Shown one piece after another: positions 1-9,515 of a DNA stretch of 64,000 nucleotides. This DNA is from Shewanella sediminis HAW-EB3 (GTDB lineage Bacteria; Pseudomonadota; Gammaproteobacteria; Enterobacterales; Shewanellaceae): NCBI RefSeq assembly GCF_000018025.1, contig NC_009831.1, positions 2,418,001 through 2,482,000 on the forward strand. The letters run 5' to 3'. Below the pieces are notes generated by a model that did not search any database, was not told the DNA's origin, and saw only the letters and a list, made by a program, of their open reading frames with translations. The translations under genes were made by a program, and so were the position numbers. Position 1 is the first letter of the stretch. Each line of letters begins with the position of its first letter.

Positions 1-706
1 TGCGGGGATCTGGGCCAGATATCTGGGAGTCAATGCCGGCTCTTCCGAAGGTTTATTGATTTTTGGTGCTGCGCAGTTCTCAAGGGAGCTGGCAAAAGTT
101 CTAAAATCTAAACAGGTTAGCGTTATCCTGGCGGATAATAACTGGAACAACATCAGATTGGCTCGTATGGACAACATTCCCGTCTATTTCGGAAACCCCG
201 CATCGGAGCATGCGACGAATTTTCTCGATATGACAGGAATAGGGCGCCTGTTGGTTATCTCTCCCTATCGGCAGCTCAATCCTCTGGTGAGTTTTCATTA
301 TCAAGATCTGCTTGGTAGTGAAAAAGTATACGGATTGAGTAACGCTGAAGAGACAAGCGCGAGGCACCAACTATCCGAAAGCTATATGAAAAGGCTTTGT
401 TTATTTGGTGAGTCCGTTTCTTACGCTAAATTGGCGAGTCTAATGTCCAAAGGGGCAGTGATTAAGAGTACCAATATTACCGATAACTTCAGCTTTAATG
501 ATTTTTGCACCCGCTATGGAGACAGTGCCATGCCGCTTATCTATCTGGAGGGGACGAAAGTGCATATATTTACCGCTTCGGATACCCGGCTATCAAGCGG
601 AATCGAGTTGATCAGTCTCTTACCAGTCGAGGCACAGGCGTTGGCTAGGGAGCAGGATAAGTTATCGGAGAGTCTGGATGAAGCTGAGAGCGATTCAAAG
701 GATTAG
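1..706 (+). CDS. Cation/proton antiporter, C-terminal part (5' truncated)
   Basis: The frame is open from the window edge (codons from base 2), so only the end of the gene is visible. The readable part begins with a glycine-rich turn followed by a Rossmann-like beta-alpha-beta unit (LLIFGAAQFSRELAKVL, then an acidic VILADNNW strand end). This is the TrkA-N/RCK-like nucleotide-binding domain found after the membrane part of NhaP-type CPA1 sodium/proton antiporters. A smaller C-terminal region follows and ends in an acidic tail rich in Glu, Asp and Ser. The membrane domain lies outside the window, so the transport function is inferred from the cytoplasmic domain. The TTG at base 56 is internal and is not the real start. 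Confidence 0.7.
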   Translation, partial: AGIWARYLGVNAGSSEGLLIFGAAQFSRELAKVLKSKQVSVILADNNWNNIRLARMDNIPVYFGNPASEHATNFLDMTGIGRLLVISPYRQLNPLVSFHYQDLLGSEKVYGLSNAEETSARHQLSESYMKRLCLFGESVSYAKLASLMSKGAVIKSTNITDNFSFNDFCTRYGDSAMPLIYLEGTKVHIFTASDTRLSSGIELISLLPVEAQALAREQDKLSESLDEAESDSKD

Positions 707-773
707 CGTTTAGTGTGACGTCGAGAGGTTGCCGTGAACTCAGTATAAAACCTTATGGGCTTTATTCGAAAGT

Positions 774-800
774 AAAAAAAGGAGGCTTTCGCCTCCTTCA
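774..800 (-). terminator. Rho-independent terminator of fadE
   Basis: On the minus strand AAGGAGGC-GAAA-GCCTCCTT is followed by a run of T, giving a perfect 8-bp stem with a GAAA tetraloop. The U-tract is on the minus strand, so it mainly serves fadE. It may also stop the antiporter transcript coming the other way. Confidence 0.8.
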
Positions 801-840
801 ATTCATTTACTTATCACATCTTATTGCATGCCATTAACGG

Positions 841-3288
841 TTAAGCTGCTTGCTCATGGCTTGGGCTGGTGATAGTGAATGCTCGTAACTCGTCGGGGTC
901 GAAGTCATCGACGTTAATCGATTTCATTCGTCCAATCTCTGCACGCTCAAGCAAGGCCACATCATCTTCGCTCAAGACACCAAGTGCTTTACCTTCGGCT
1001 GCTAACTTGTCCAGCCACATGAATGGAAGACGTTTACCGGCTGCTTTACACACTTTGTCATACAGAGGCTCACAAGCGAGAATGTCTTTAAATGTCTGCT
1101 CCTGAATACCAACGGCATTATTTTCACATGCGGTCCAGAATTGACCTTTACCCAGACGGTCTCGACTCGCACAAGGTGTTTGCATAATCTTAGCGACTTT
1201 ATGATCTAACACGTCACTCGGGCGTTTCAGCGGGCGACCAAATGGGAAGATAATCAGGCGTAAAACATGACCCAGACCCATAGGGAAGTTATCTAAAAGG
1301 TCATCGAGAGAATCTTGAAGCTTATACAGACAATCCTCTACGGCCCATTGTACAAGCGCCAAGTCTTCTGTTTGACGTCCTTCATCTTGATAACGCTTAA
1401 GGGTAGCCGATGCCAGATATAACTGGCTCAATAGATCGCCGAGTCGTGCCGAGATCCGCTCCTTACGCTTCAATCCACCCCCCAGTGTTGCCATGGCTAA
1501 GTCAGAGAGCAGAGCCAGATTTGCACTGAAACGATTCATATGTTGATAGTAACGTTTTGTCTTATCAGAATACGGTGAATTTGAGAAACGGCTGGAGGTC
1601 AGACCCAGCCAGAAACTGCGAACCAGATTACTGATTGTGAATCCGATATGCCCGAACAGAGCCGAATCAAAGTCGGTCAGACCTCTATTGCTATCAGAAT
1701 CAAATGCCGACTCCATCTCTGCCAATACATAAGGGTGACAACGAATCGCCCCTTGGCCATAGATGATCAGTGAGCGGGTCAAGATGTTCGCGCCCTCAAC
1801 TGTGATTGCAATTGGTGCAGCCTGGTAGCCACGGCCCAGATAGTTATTCGGGCCTAAACATACGCCTTTACCACCATGGATATCCATCGCATCGATGACA
1901 CACTTCTGCATTCTATCAGTTAGGTGGAACTTAACGATGGCTGATATCACCGAAGGCTTTTCGCCTAAATCGATACCCGTAGTGGTTAAGGTTGTTACCG
2001 CATCCATCAGGTATGCGTTACCACCGATCCGAGCCATTGGCTCTTCGATACCTTCGAGTTTACCGATAGGTAGTTTAAATTGACGACGAATTCGGGCGTA
2101 AGCTCCGGTCGCTACGGCGGCGGTTTTAACTCCACCGGCAGAGTTCGAAGGAAGAGTGATTCCACGACCAACCGATAGGCATTCAACCAGCATGCGCCAG
2201 CCTTGACCGGCCATTTCCGGACCGCCGATGATAAAGCTCAACGGGACAAATACGTCTTTACCTGTGGTCGGACCGTTTTGGAACATACAGTTAAGAGGCA
2301 AGTGACGACGACCCGTTTCTACCCCTTTAATATTTGTTGGAATAAGAGCACAGGTGATCCCAAGTTCCTCTTTATCACCCATCAGGTGATCAGGATCTTG
2401 CAGTTTAAATGCCAGTCCAAGTACTGTCGCAGAGGGTGCAAGGGTGATGTAACGCTTGTTCCAGGTAATTCTCATACCTAGAACGTCTTCGCCTTCCCAC
2501 TCACCTTTACAGACGATACCTAAGTCAGGAATGGCACCGGCATCACTACCCGCTTCCGGGCTCGTTAAGGCAAAACAAGGAACTTCCAGACCTTTAGCCA
2601 GTCTTGGCAGATAATGGTCTTGCTGGGCTGGAGTACCGTAGTGCTGTAGAAGCTCGCCCGGACCTAAAGAGTTCGGTACGCCAACCGTTGAAGCCAATTC
2701 ACTGCTGACACCTGCTAACTTTTGAAGTACGCGAGATTGAGCGTAGGCAGAATACTGAAGGCCGCCGTACTTTTTCTTAATGATCATTGCGAAGAAGCCG
2801 TGATCTTTCAGATATTGCCAAACTTCTTCAGGTAGATCACCAAGTTGATGGGATACCTGATGTTGATTGACCATTTTGCAGACTTCTTCGACCGGACCAT
2901 CCAGGAAAGCTTGCTCTTCGGCACTCAATCTGGCCGTAGGGTAATTATGAAGTTTCTTCCAATCAGGCTTACCTGCAAAAAGATCCGCATCCCACCATGT
3001 TGTGCCCGCTTCGATCGCTTCTTTTTCGGTAGAAGACATCTCAGGCATGATGCCACGGTAGAGTTTTAACAGAGGTCTTGTTAGATAGTTTTTTCGAAAT
3101 GCACTAATGTTTAGGGGGAGCGCGATAGCTAAAAAGATAATCCACATAAGGGGACTAATCACTTCAGTTGCTGAACCTACAGTCATGACGACTGCGGCGA
3201 TGATGCTTGATGTAAGCAGAGATACTCTTAAATAGGCTAAGGCGCCTAATGTAAAAAGCATCGCAAGGATCCAAAGTAGGGTAGTCAC
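841..3288 (-). CDS. fadE: Acyl-CoA dehydrogenase FadE
   Basis: This enzyme catalyses the first oxidative step of fatty-acid beta-oxidation, acyl-CoA to trans-2-enoyl-CoA, with FAD. The protein follows E. coli FadE almost throughout: two N-terminal hydrophobic segments, the [18 protein letters not shown] block, [38 protein letters not shown], the [20 protein letters not shown] stretch around the likely catalytic Glu, and the C-terminal [11 protein letters not shown]. The start is taken as GTG at 3288 because AGGAG lies about 7 bases before it and it gives 815 residues, close to the usual 814; an ATG 15 codons further upstream has no such site. It is divergent from yafJ, with a PsrA-like operator between them. 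In E. coli fadE and yafJ are also near neighbours. Confidence 0.95.
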   Translation of the reverse strand: MTTLLWILAMLFTLGALAYLRVSLLTSSIIAAVVMTVGSATEVISPLMWIIFLAIALPLNISAFRKNYLTRPLLKLYRGIMPEMSSTEKEAIEAGTTWWDADLFAGKPDWKKLHNYPTARLSAEEQAFLDGPVEEVCKMVNQHQVSHQLGDLPEEVWQYLKDHGFFAMIIKKKYGGLQYSAYAQSRVLQKLAGVSSELASTVGVPNSLGPGELLQHYGTPAQQDHYLPRLAKGLEVPCFALTSPEAGSDAGAIPDLGIVCKGEWEGEDVLGMRITWNKRYITLAPSATVLGLAFKLQDPDHLMGDKEELGITCALIPTNIKGVETGRRHLPLNCMFQNGPTTGKDVFVPLSFIIGGPEMAGQGWRMLVECLSVGRGITLPSNSAGGVKTAAVATGAYARIRRQFKLPIGKLEGIEEPMARIGGNAYLMDAVTTLTTTGIDLGEKPSVISAIVKFHLTDRMQKCVIDAMDIHGGKGVCLGPNNYLGRGYQAAPIAITVEGANILTRSLIIYGQGAIRCHPYVLAEMESAFDSDSNRGLTDFDSALFGHIGFTISNLVRSFWLGLTSSRFSNSPYSDKTKRYYQHMNRFSANLALLSDLAMATLGGGLKRKERISARLGDLLSQLYLASATLKRYQDEGRQTEDLALVQWAVEDCLYKLQDSLDDLLDNFPMGLGHVLRLIIFPFGRPLKRPSDVLDHKVAKIMQTPCASRDRLGKGQFWTACENNAVGIQEQTFKDILACEPLYDKVCKAAGKRLPFMWLDKLAAEGKALGVLSEDDVALLERAEIGRMKSINVDDFDPDELRAFTITSPSHEQAA

Positions 3289-3424
3289 TGTTATTCTCCT
3301 TAAAATGCGACCTGAATATTGACCAAAGGCCAAATGTTTTATTGATCATAATCACAATTATAGGTTGTGGTCAGACCTGTGTCGCATAAAATTTAACCCT
3401 ATGTGTGACTTAATACAAGTAATA

Positions 3425-3444
3425 TTTCAAACAAACGTTTAAAA
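3425..3444. promoter_or_regulatory. Candidate PsrA-type operator between fadE and yafJ
   Basis: TTTCAAAC-AAAC-GTTTAAAA is an inverted repeat with 7 of 8 matching positions and a 4-base spacer. It fits the GAAAC-N4-GTTTC pattern known for PsrA, the TetR-type fatty-acid regulator of Pseudomonas and Shewanella. It lies about 140 bases upstream of the fadE start. Regulator identity is inferred. Confidence 0.5.
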
Positions 3445-3528
3445 AATTTGTTTTATGGCAGGATTCCACTTTTAGCTTCATGTAGTTAAACTAGAATTAT
3501 TATAGATAGTGATGAATAGGGCGTATGA

Positions 3529-4308
3529 ATGTGTGAACTACTGGCGATGAGTGCCAATGTGCCGACAGATATTGTTTTTAGCTTTACCGGCCTGGCTCAA
3601 AGAGGTGGTGTCACAGGCCCTCATGTCGATGGTTGGGGGATCACCTTTTATGAGGGAAAGGGAAGTCGTACCTTCAAAGATGCCTGCCCAAGTAGCGAAT
3701 CTCAAATTGCGAAGCTGATCCAATCCTACCCAATAAAGAGTGAAGTGGTGGTGAGCCATATTCGGCAGGCTAATCGTGGGTGTGTATCCCTTGAGAATAC
3801 TCATCCCTTTACCCGTGAATTATGGGGAAGGTATTGGACCTACGCGCATAACGGTCAGCTGAGTGAATACCAGGATAAATTTAAGGTTTCAAGGTATCAG
3901 CCGGTCGGTGATACCGATAGTGAGCTCGCTTTTTGCTGGTTATTAGAGAAAGTTGTCGAAAAATTTGGCGATAACGAGCCGGAGGATATTACACTCGTTT
4001 ATCATTATATAGCCAAGCTAGCCGATGAAATTCGTGCCTTAGGTGTGTTCAATATGATCTTAAGTGATGGCGAACATTTGATGAGCTATTGCAGTAATAA
4101 CTTGTGCTATATCACGCGTAAGGCACCGTTTGGTAAGGCTCGACTCATAGACACCGATGTTGTTATCGATTTCGATAAAGAGACGACGGCCAATGATATA
4201 GTCACTGTGATAGCCACCAGGCCATTAACTAATAATGAGCATTGGCACATATTATCCGCCGGGGAATGGAAGCTGTTTTGTAAAGGACTGCTGATAGGTG
4301 CTCAGTGA
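3529..4308 (+). CDS. yafJ: Class II glutamine amidotransferase, YafJ family
   Basis: The protein starts Met-Cys-Glu-Leu-Leu, so removal of Met1 leaves Cys2 as the N-terminal nucleophile, the hallmark of class II (Ntn) glutamine amidotransferases. Further family signatures are DGWGITFYEG, VVSHIRQANRG, ENTHPFTRELWGRYWTYAHNG and GDTDSELAF. These form the glutamine site that releases ammonia. At 259 residues it has the size of stand-alone YafJ, with no synthetase domain attached, so the acceptor of the nitrogen is unknown. It is divergent from fadE. Confidence 0.85.
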   Translation: MCELLAMSANVPTDIVFSFTGLAQRGGVTGPHVDGWGITFYEGKGSRTFKDACPSSESQIAKLIQSYPIKSEVVVSHIRQANRGCVSLENTHPFTRELWGRYWTYAHNGQLSEYQDKFKVSRYQPVGDTDSELAFCWLLEKVVEKFGDNEPEDITLVYHYIAKLADEIRALGVFNMILSDGEHLMSYCSNNLCYITRKAPFGKARLIDTDVVIDFDKETTANDIVTVIATRPLTNNEHWHILSAGEWKLFCKGLLIGAQ

Positions 4309-4345
4309 TTAGGGGATTAAGTCTTATCAAAGGTCTGTTTGAGTC

Positions 4346-4588
4346 ATGAGAGATAAAAATGGAGATGAGGTCATTGTTGGTAACGTCGTAAGGCTACTTC
4401 AGTTACCCGATGTCGGCTATGACAAGCATGAGCTTAAAGATGTATCTACCATGGTAGGAGAATGCTTTACTGTTGAGTCGATTGAATATGAATGCGTTGA
4501 AATAAATAAGTGGTTTGGCAGTGGTGATGACAAATTTTGTCATACCCTGTTTCTCTGGCCTGAAGAGATTGAATTCGTATCTATCTGA
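4346..4588 (+). CDS. Small conserved-type hypothetical protein
   Basis: An 80-residue acidic protein lies 37 bases after yafJ on the same strand, so it may be read with it. It starts MRDKNGDEVIVGNVVRLLQ, which looks like a small beta-strand fold such as an SH3-like barrel, and ends in a FLWPEEIEFV strand. There is no signal peptide or membrane segment. I do not recognise the family. The codon use resembles its neighbours and a hairpin follows, which supports a real gene. Confidence 0.5.
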   Translation: MRDKNGDEVIVGNVVRLLQLPDVGYDKHELKDVSTMVGECFTVESIEYECVEINKWFGSGDDKFCHTLFLWPEEIEFVSI

Positions 4589-4637
4589 CACGAAGTGAAT
4601 TAATTCAAGTTAAATGGGATATTGTTAAGCTTACCAA

Positions 4638-4668
4638 TTGCACCGCTAATTATTTGCTGGCGGTGCAA
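4638..4668. terminator. Hairpin between convergent genes
   Basis: TTGCACCGC and GCGGTGCAA form a perfect 9-bp stem around a 13-base loop between the convergent genes ending at 4588 and 4678. There is no strong U-tract, so termination is inferred from position. Confidence 0.45.
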
Positions 4669-4677
4669 CTTGATGAA

Positions 4678-5445
4678 TTATAGTGGCGTGATAACCTTGG
4701 AGCTCAATGGCTCGGCGTTGACGGTTTGCTGTTCTTGAGCGAATTGATAACTGAGTAATTTAATATCGAGTTGCTTGCTACCCTTTTCGAAGTGAGTCAG
4801 ACGAATCGGAAGGTAGCCTAATTTGGGCGCCATCCAAAAAAAGGTCTGCCTCTTTGTGTTATCCCTGATCACCTCGATCTTGATGGTCTCATAACTGCCA
4901 CTTTCAATGTTCATTCTCTCTTTTCCGACCACTTTAAAATCGTACTCATCGAGTTCTCCGCTTTTCACCATGACGTAGTGCAACTCTTTCTTACCCTGAG
5001 CTAAGTCGAGACGAAATTGCAGTTGTACCATTAAGGGATCATATAAAATATCGGTGTAGGGCAGTTTTGCTCTCTCATCTTTATAGCGACTGTGAACCAC
5101 CTCTTGCCCCTTGGCAAAGGCAGCTTGTTCCTGATAACTGGGGCCTGTGCCTTTACGGTTATGGATATAACGCATAGGAGTAAGCTGTTGATTTTTTAGG
5201 GTGAAGTCACTGACTACATTTCTTCTATCGGATAGAACTAATAAGCTGACATCACTGTCAAAACGATAATGATAAAGGTTTCCCTCGGCGTTTGGCAGCT
5301 GGTACCTGGCTTTCCCAAGTTCTATGCTTCCATAATTGACCTGATATTCGGCCGTGTGTGGCGTCAGGGGCCCGGGCTCAGCGCTTAGGAAAAAGCTAAA
5401 GCATAATAAATTCGTTGCCAGTACGAGTCGTTTACCGATAGACAA
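4678..5445 (-). CDS. DUF3108 domain periplasmic protein
   Basis: A signal peptide (basic GKR, then a hydrophobic stretch ending FFLSAEPG) is followed by a beta-rich domain typical of DUF3108: EYQVNYGSIELGKARYQL near the start, a central DILYDPLMVQLQFRLDL helix region, and KRQTFFWMAPKLGYLPIRL near the end. The family is exported and its function is unknown. The start is taken as TTG at 5445 because AAGGAG lies 6 bases upstream and the protein then begins directly with the signal peptide; the ATG 14 codons earlier lacks a ribosome site. The gene is monocistronic. Confidence 0.75.
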   Translation of the reverse strand: MSIGKRLVLATNLLCFSFFLSAEPGPLTPHTAEYQVNYGSIELGKARYQLPNAEGNLYHYRFDSDVSLLVLSDRRNVVSDFTLKNQQLTPMRYIHNRKGTGPSYQEQAAFAKGQEVVHSRYKDERAKLPYTDILYDPLMVQLQFRLDLAQGKKELHYVMVKSGELDEYDFKVVGKERMNIESGSYETIKIEVIRDNTKRQTFFWMAPKLGYLPIRLTHFEKGSKQLDIKLLSYQFAQEQQTVNAEPLSSKVITPL

Positions 5446-5648
5446 TGAGATCTCCTTAAAACAGATATTTTCAACACACTCATTCAAGTATGATCATAGC
5501 AATATTTTACTAACCTTGATATTCAGACAAGTTTATTCCTTTTCAGTTCACAGAACCGGAGGCATGCTGATGCATATCGAGCCTGATGTAAACAATGCTG
5601 TATATTCAACTCATCTGATAAGCTAATTTATCTTTTTGATTTATAGAT

Positions 5649-6029
5649 TTAAAATGGAATCTCCAGTACTAAGGTTGCGATATCAGGCTGCCACTCGTAG
5701 TCTTGCAATTTAATTTTCCCACGAATAACCTCAACGCCTTCGAGCCTAAGCAGTTCCATCTGCGCCTGATAGGGTTGCGAGTTTTCTTTAAAAGATATTC
5801 GCCCTTGACTGTTAATGACTCTGAACCAAGGTAAATTCATCTCTTGCGGTGCAGATTTTAGCGCCTTCGATACATATCGGGCTCTTCCCGGTAAACCTGC
5901 CAGATCGGCAACTTTTCCGTATGAAGTGACGGTGCCTTCTGGGATCATTCCTACAATAAACCAGATCTTTTCCATCGGTGAGTGTGTTTGCTGTACTGAC
6001 ACCTGATCTCCAGTTTCCTTCTGCAACAT
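5649..6029 (-). CDS. Alkyltransferase-like protein (ATL, MGMT family)
   Basis: This is the C-terminal DNA-binding fold of O6-alkylguanine-DNA alkyltransferases: IPEGTVTSYGKVADLAGLPGRARYV is the helix-turn-helix region and LPWFRVINSQGRIS is the active-site loop. The acceptor cysteine of the PCHRV motif is replaced by tryptophan (PWFRV), as in YbaZ/Atl1 proteins. These bind O6-alkylguanine and flag it for nucleotide excision repair rather than repairing it. An N-terminal extension of about 18 residues before MEKIWF may be untranslated, since a second in-frame ATG lies at 5975. Confidence 0.8.
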   Translation of the reverse strand: MLQKETGDQVSVQQTHSPMEKIWFIVGMIPEGTVTSYGKVADLAGLPGRARYVSKALKSAPQEMNLPWFRVINSQGRISFKENSQPYQAQMELLRLEGVEVIRGKIKLQDYEWQPDIATLVLEIPF

Positions 6030-6161
6030 ACCTACCCATCATATCCCCTAATCGTGATACAGACCAGAATACGCGGCAAAATACGATACTCCTTGATACT
6101 TTTGTTGGACTCAGGTCTGCATGTTGAGCAGTTTTAAAGGCTTTGTAATAGTAGGTAAAGT

Positions 6162-6902
6162 GTGTTGAATAGACCTGATTTGACAGTGATAATGATATTT
6201 TTTCCGGTGTTACAAATGTATTTCAATAATAAGGGGGGACTTCCCGTAACCCTCATTCTTCTCTGCCTCTCCGGTGCCGTGAACGCGCAAACTGCTCGTC
6301 ATATTGCCGACCCACTCAATTTAACCACCACCTTAGGAGCGGGTTTCGACGCCGATGTACTAAAAGTCGCGGGGCGCTTGGGGGGGGAGAATCAAAAAAT
6401 TGAATTAAATTCGAACCTTGGGGGCGATAAATGGAGCTTGTCTTATCTCTATTCTCCTCAAAGCGCATTAAGTAACTGGAATTTAAGTGCTTCTATTAAA
6501 CATGGGAAAACGGATACGGAAATTGGCCGTTTTAACCATTACCAATATCAGCTTGGCATTATCAGCGAGTTTAATGGCTGGATGGATACCGCTGTGTTTA
6601 CTGAATTTGGAGCAAATTACCTGAGTGTAAAAGATAATCCAGGCAGTGACAGTATTACGGCAAATGCCAGTGTGACGGCTCTCAAACCTTGGAGTGACAG
6701 GTGGTATAACACCTTGGTTGCTCAGGGCAGCGCGGCGATCGATGGCAGTGAACGTTATGAAACTCATGCGTGGCTATCACTTGGTTACCGTGTGACAGAG
6801 CGCTGGTCCTGGGAGATCCGATATCGTTATGAGTCTAATCAATATGAGAGTTTCAGCGAAGAGGAGACTAAGTGGGGCTTCGCCATACAATCTCAATTTT
6901 GA
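6162..6902 (+). CDS. Putative outer-membrane beta-barrel protein
   Basis: A hydrophobic leader ending in GAVNAQ is followed by amphipathic strands alternating polar and aromatic residues, such as KWSLSYLYSP, WNLSASIKHG, WSWEIRYRYESNQY. The protein ends in a terminal phenylalanine (IQSQF), the usual signal for outer-membrane barrel assembly. Size (about 210 mature residues) suits an 8-10 strand barrel. I do not recognise a named family. The start is uncertain: GTG at 6162 gives a long leader, and an internal ATG before YFNNKGG would give a normal signal peptide, but neither has a clear ribosome site. Confidence 0.55.
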   Translation: MLNRPDLTVIMIFFPVLQMYFNNKGGLPVTLILLCLSGAVNAQTARHIADPLNLTTTLGAGFDADVLKVAGRLGGENQKIELNSNLGGDKWSLSYLYSPQSALSNWNLSASIKHGKTDTEIGRFNHYQYQLGIISEFNGWMDTAVFTEFGANYLSVKDNPGSDSITANASVTALKPWSDRWYNTLVAQGSAAIDGSERYETHAWLSLGYRVTERWSWEIRYRYESNQYESFSEEETKWGFAIQSQF

Positions 6903-6949
6903 TTGAAGTATGGTAATTCATTGTAATAATACCAATCGGTATTACTTAT

Positions 6950-8671
6950 CTATGTCACCTCTATTGTCTCCTGTTGCAGCTCAATATCTTGCGATTGAGT
7001 TGCACCAAATTTATGAAACAGGACTAAACCTAAAGCGGTGACTAAGCCAAAGCCGCCTATGATGTACCACATAAGATCGGGGCGATGGGCATTCTTTGCC
7101 ACTTCCGAATAAAGGTAACCCGATAGAGGACCTGCAAGTAAAAAACCGATCGCTGAGGAGACAAAGTAATAACCCATAAACATGGCTTTCTTGTCGTTGG
7201 GTGCAAAACTTGCCACGTACTCCTGACTCTTTGGTGAGGCAACCATTTCGCCGACAGAGAAGACCAAAATGGATGTCAGCACCATAAAGCCGCCCATTAT
7301 CATTCCGTGAGCAACCCCACCGAGTGCTGTACCCAAAGATATAATAATGGTACCGGCAACTAAAATGGGTAGTGCTTGAAAGCGTTCGATAAAGCGACTG
7401 ATCATCACTTGAAGTAGAACAATTGAGAGGAAGTTCAACCCAATCAGGTACTCAGGATTTATCTGTCTGTGTTGCGCAGTCCAGGTTTGTGAATAGTCGA
7501 CGGCAGTTGATGGATCTTGCGAGATGGCAGCTAGACCGATATTCAATTCGGTTAAGGGAACCATTACCTTGGAGTGGACCAGTTCGAAATAGGCCTGATT
7601 AATGTCAACCTCATTGGCGGCAACCGCCTGAGAGAGTCTGACGAGCTCAGTCTGTAGTGTGTGAGTGTCTACAGGAGCTAAAAAAGATAAAAGATCAGGA
7701 TATTGGCCCAACATCATCACCAGATCCGAAGTATCGACAAAATCACGAATGAAGATTGGCAGGGTGATAAATATCTGTTGATACACCATCCAAAAGCCTG
7801 ACAAGATCAGAAGGTAGATAACGAAGGGTTTGTTTCCTAAGCTGATCTTCTGTCTGTACCAGGGGGATTTCAGGTTTGTTTTGGCCGTCAGATCCCACAG
7901 GAAATGCCCGATAAACCAGACGAAATAGATGATTAACGTTGTTTCTCCCGTTATCCACTTTGCGCCATAAGACATCAGTATGACTAAGGTGCCAAAAAAT
8001 AGCATAGCAAAACGTACATTCCCCAACACTTGCTGAATGTCTGCAAATACCGCGCTTAATGGTTTTCCTTTTTGTGCTTTAGGATCGGTAGGCTCCTTAT
8101 AAAAAAGCAAAGCAGGGATGAAGTTTACCGCTATCCAGAATGACGACATGATAAATACCCAATCCCAGCTGATAGCCCGAACGTATCCGGCAATAAAGGG
8201 GCCCAGAAACCCACCTATGTTAACCATCATATAGAATATCCCGAAACCCAGTCCTCGGTTGGTTTCATCGGTCGTGCGTGCAATCGTGCCCGTGACAACG
8301 GGCTTAAAACAGGCTGCGCCTAATGCGACGCCCATAAAAGCGATAAAGAAGCCGGCGAATGAGTCGACCTGTCCCAGAATAAAATAGCTTGGACACATGA
8401 TGAGGTAGGCGGTCAAAAACATCTTGCGGTAACCATAGCGGTCGGCCAACGCGCCAGTTAATACCGGGAAGAGGTAGAGGAAAAATGGGATCATTCCCTG
8501 AAGAAGTCCACGTTCCTGTTCAGTGAAACCTAATCCTCCCTGACGAGCCGGAGAGGTCATATAGAGTGACGACAGGGTAAAAAATCCATACCAGGCAAGA
8601 CGTTCAAATATCTCCATCGTATTAGCAACGAAGAAAGTTTTCGGCAAAGGCGTACGTTTTACTTGTGACAT
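6950..8671 (-). CDS. POT/PTR2-type MFS transporter
   Basis: An integral membrane protein with about 12-14 hydrophobic segments. The N-terminal MEIFERLAWYGFF and later GFGIFYMMVNIGGFLGPFIAGY match the signatures of proton-dependent oligopeptide transporters. GALADRYGYRKMF is the conserved MFS loop 2-3 motif. A hydrophilic insertion of roughly 100 residues sits in the middle between membrane segments, which is longer than usual. Likely substrates are di- or tripeptides, but this is inferred from the family. The start is placed at ATG 8671 (MSQVKRTPLPK) rather than 8 codons upstream, because the shorter form starts like the family. Confidence 0.75.
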   Translation of the reverse strand: MSQVKRTPLPKTFFVANTMEIFERLAWYGFFTLSSLYMTSPARQGGLGFTEQERGLLQGMIPFFLYLFPVLTGALADRYGYRKMFLTAYLIMCPSYFILGQVDSFAGFFIAFMGVALGAACFKPVVTGTIARTTDETNRGLGFGIFYMMVNIGGFLGPFIAGYVRAISWDWVFIMSSFWIAVNFIPALLFYKEPTDPKAQKGKPLSAVFADIQQVLGNVRFAMLFFGTLVILMSYGAKWITGETTLIIYFVWFIGHFLWDLTAKTNLKSPWYRQKISLGNKPFVIYLLILSGFWMVYQQIFITLPIFIRDFVDTSDLVMMLGQYPDLLSFLAPVDTHTLQTELVRLSQAVAANEVDINQAYFELVHSKVMVPLTELNIGLAAISQDPSTAVDYSQTWTAQHRQINPEYLIGLNFLSIVLLQVMISRFIERFQALPILVAGTIIISLGTALGGVAHGMIMGGFMVLTSILVFSVGEMVASPKSQEYVASFAPNDKKAMFMGYYFVSSAIGFLLAGPLSGYLYSEVAKNAHRPDLMWYIIGGFGLVTALGLVLFHKFGATQSQDIELQQETIEVT

Positions 8672-8910
8672 ATATAATCCGTATATTGTATACACTCATT
8701 CTTATGCTAGCGATTTAACGCTATTATTACAAGTTATGCCTTTCTCTTCGGCTTGATTGGGTCGCTTGATTAGTGGACGAATACAATGACGACTTTGATA
8801 TGGATGGATAATATCGATAGCGACTATCTGGTTAATTCATTGAGTCGGAGTTGCCTTTAAGGATAATTCGGTCATAATGACGCCAAATTTTCCCAATATG
8901 TGATCTTGAA

Positions 8911-9402
8911 ATGGCTGTACTGGATATTCTGACAATCCCCGATGAACGTTTAAAAAGAAAAGCTCAACCTGTTAAGGATATCGAGTCGGTACAAGGTTTT
9001 ATTGATGATCTGCTGGACACCATGTATGACACCGAAGACGGTATCGGCTTGGCAGCGACTCAGGTGGGCAGTCTACATGCCATCTTAGTCATAGACTTGT
9101 CACCAGAGCGAGATCAGCCTCAAGTGCTTATCAACCCTGAAATTATCGAAGCAGAAGGGGACTTTGTCGGTGAAGAGGGGTGTTTGTCTATTCCCGGCTA
9201 CAGAGCAAAAGTCACCCGAAGTGAAAAAGTTAAGATAAAAGCATTAGACCGTACCGGAACACCCTTCGAGATCGAAACCGATACCTTCCTGGCCATAGTG
9301 ATACAGCATGAGATGGAGCATCTTCAAGGCGTCGTATTTACCGATCACCTGTCTAAACTTAAACAACAGATAGCCTTAAAGAAGGTTAGCAAGTATAAGT
9401 AA
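8911..9402 (+). CDS. def: Peptide deformylase
   Basis: This enzyme removes the N-formyl group from nascent proteins. All three motifs are present: GIGLAATQ, EEGCLSIPG with the cysteine metal ligand, and QHEMEHLQG with the two histidine ligands and catalytic Glu of the HExxH motif. The length of 163 residues is normal. The gene stands alone, without fmt, sun or dprA next to it, so it is probably an additional deformylase copy; that is an inference. Confidence 0.93.
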   Translation: MAVLDILTIPDERLKRKAQPVKDIESVQGFIDDLLDTMYDTEDGIGLAATQVGSLHAILVIDLSPERDQPQVLINPEIIEAEGDFVGEEGCLSIPGYRAKVTRSEKVKIKALDRTGTPFEIETDTFLAIVIQHEMEHLQGVVFTDHLSKLKQQIALKKVSKYK

Positions 9403-9449
9403 CTTCGATTTTGTCTGTTGAGGCGTGAATTAGTCGTTCTATCTTGAAA

Positions 9450-9477
9450 TGCGCCTAGGCTTTAAACTATGGGCGCA
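9450..9477. terminator. Hairpin between def and histidine kinase
   Basis: TGCGCC and GGCGCA form a 6-bp stem with a 16-base loop, followed by AAAA, between two convergent genes. This is a weak candidate terminator. Confidence 0.3.
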
Positions 9478-9515
9478 AAACTCAAGTCTCTACTGAAATC
9501 GCTAAATTTAAGTGC

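Noticed and set aside
5354..5626. Plus-strand 90-codon ORF
   Set aside because: Mostly antisense to the DUF3108 gene; no ribosome site and no recognisable pattern.
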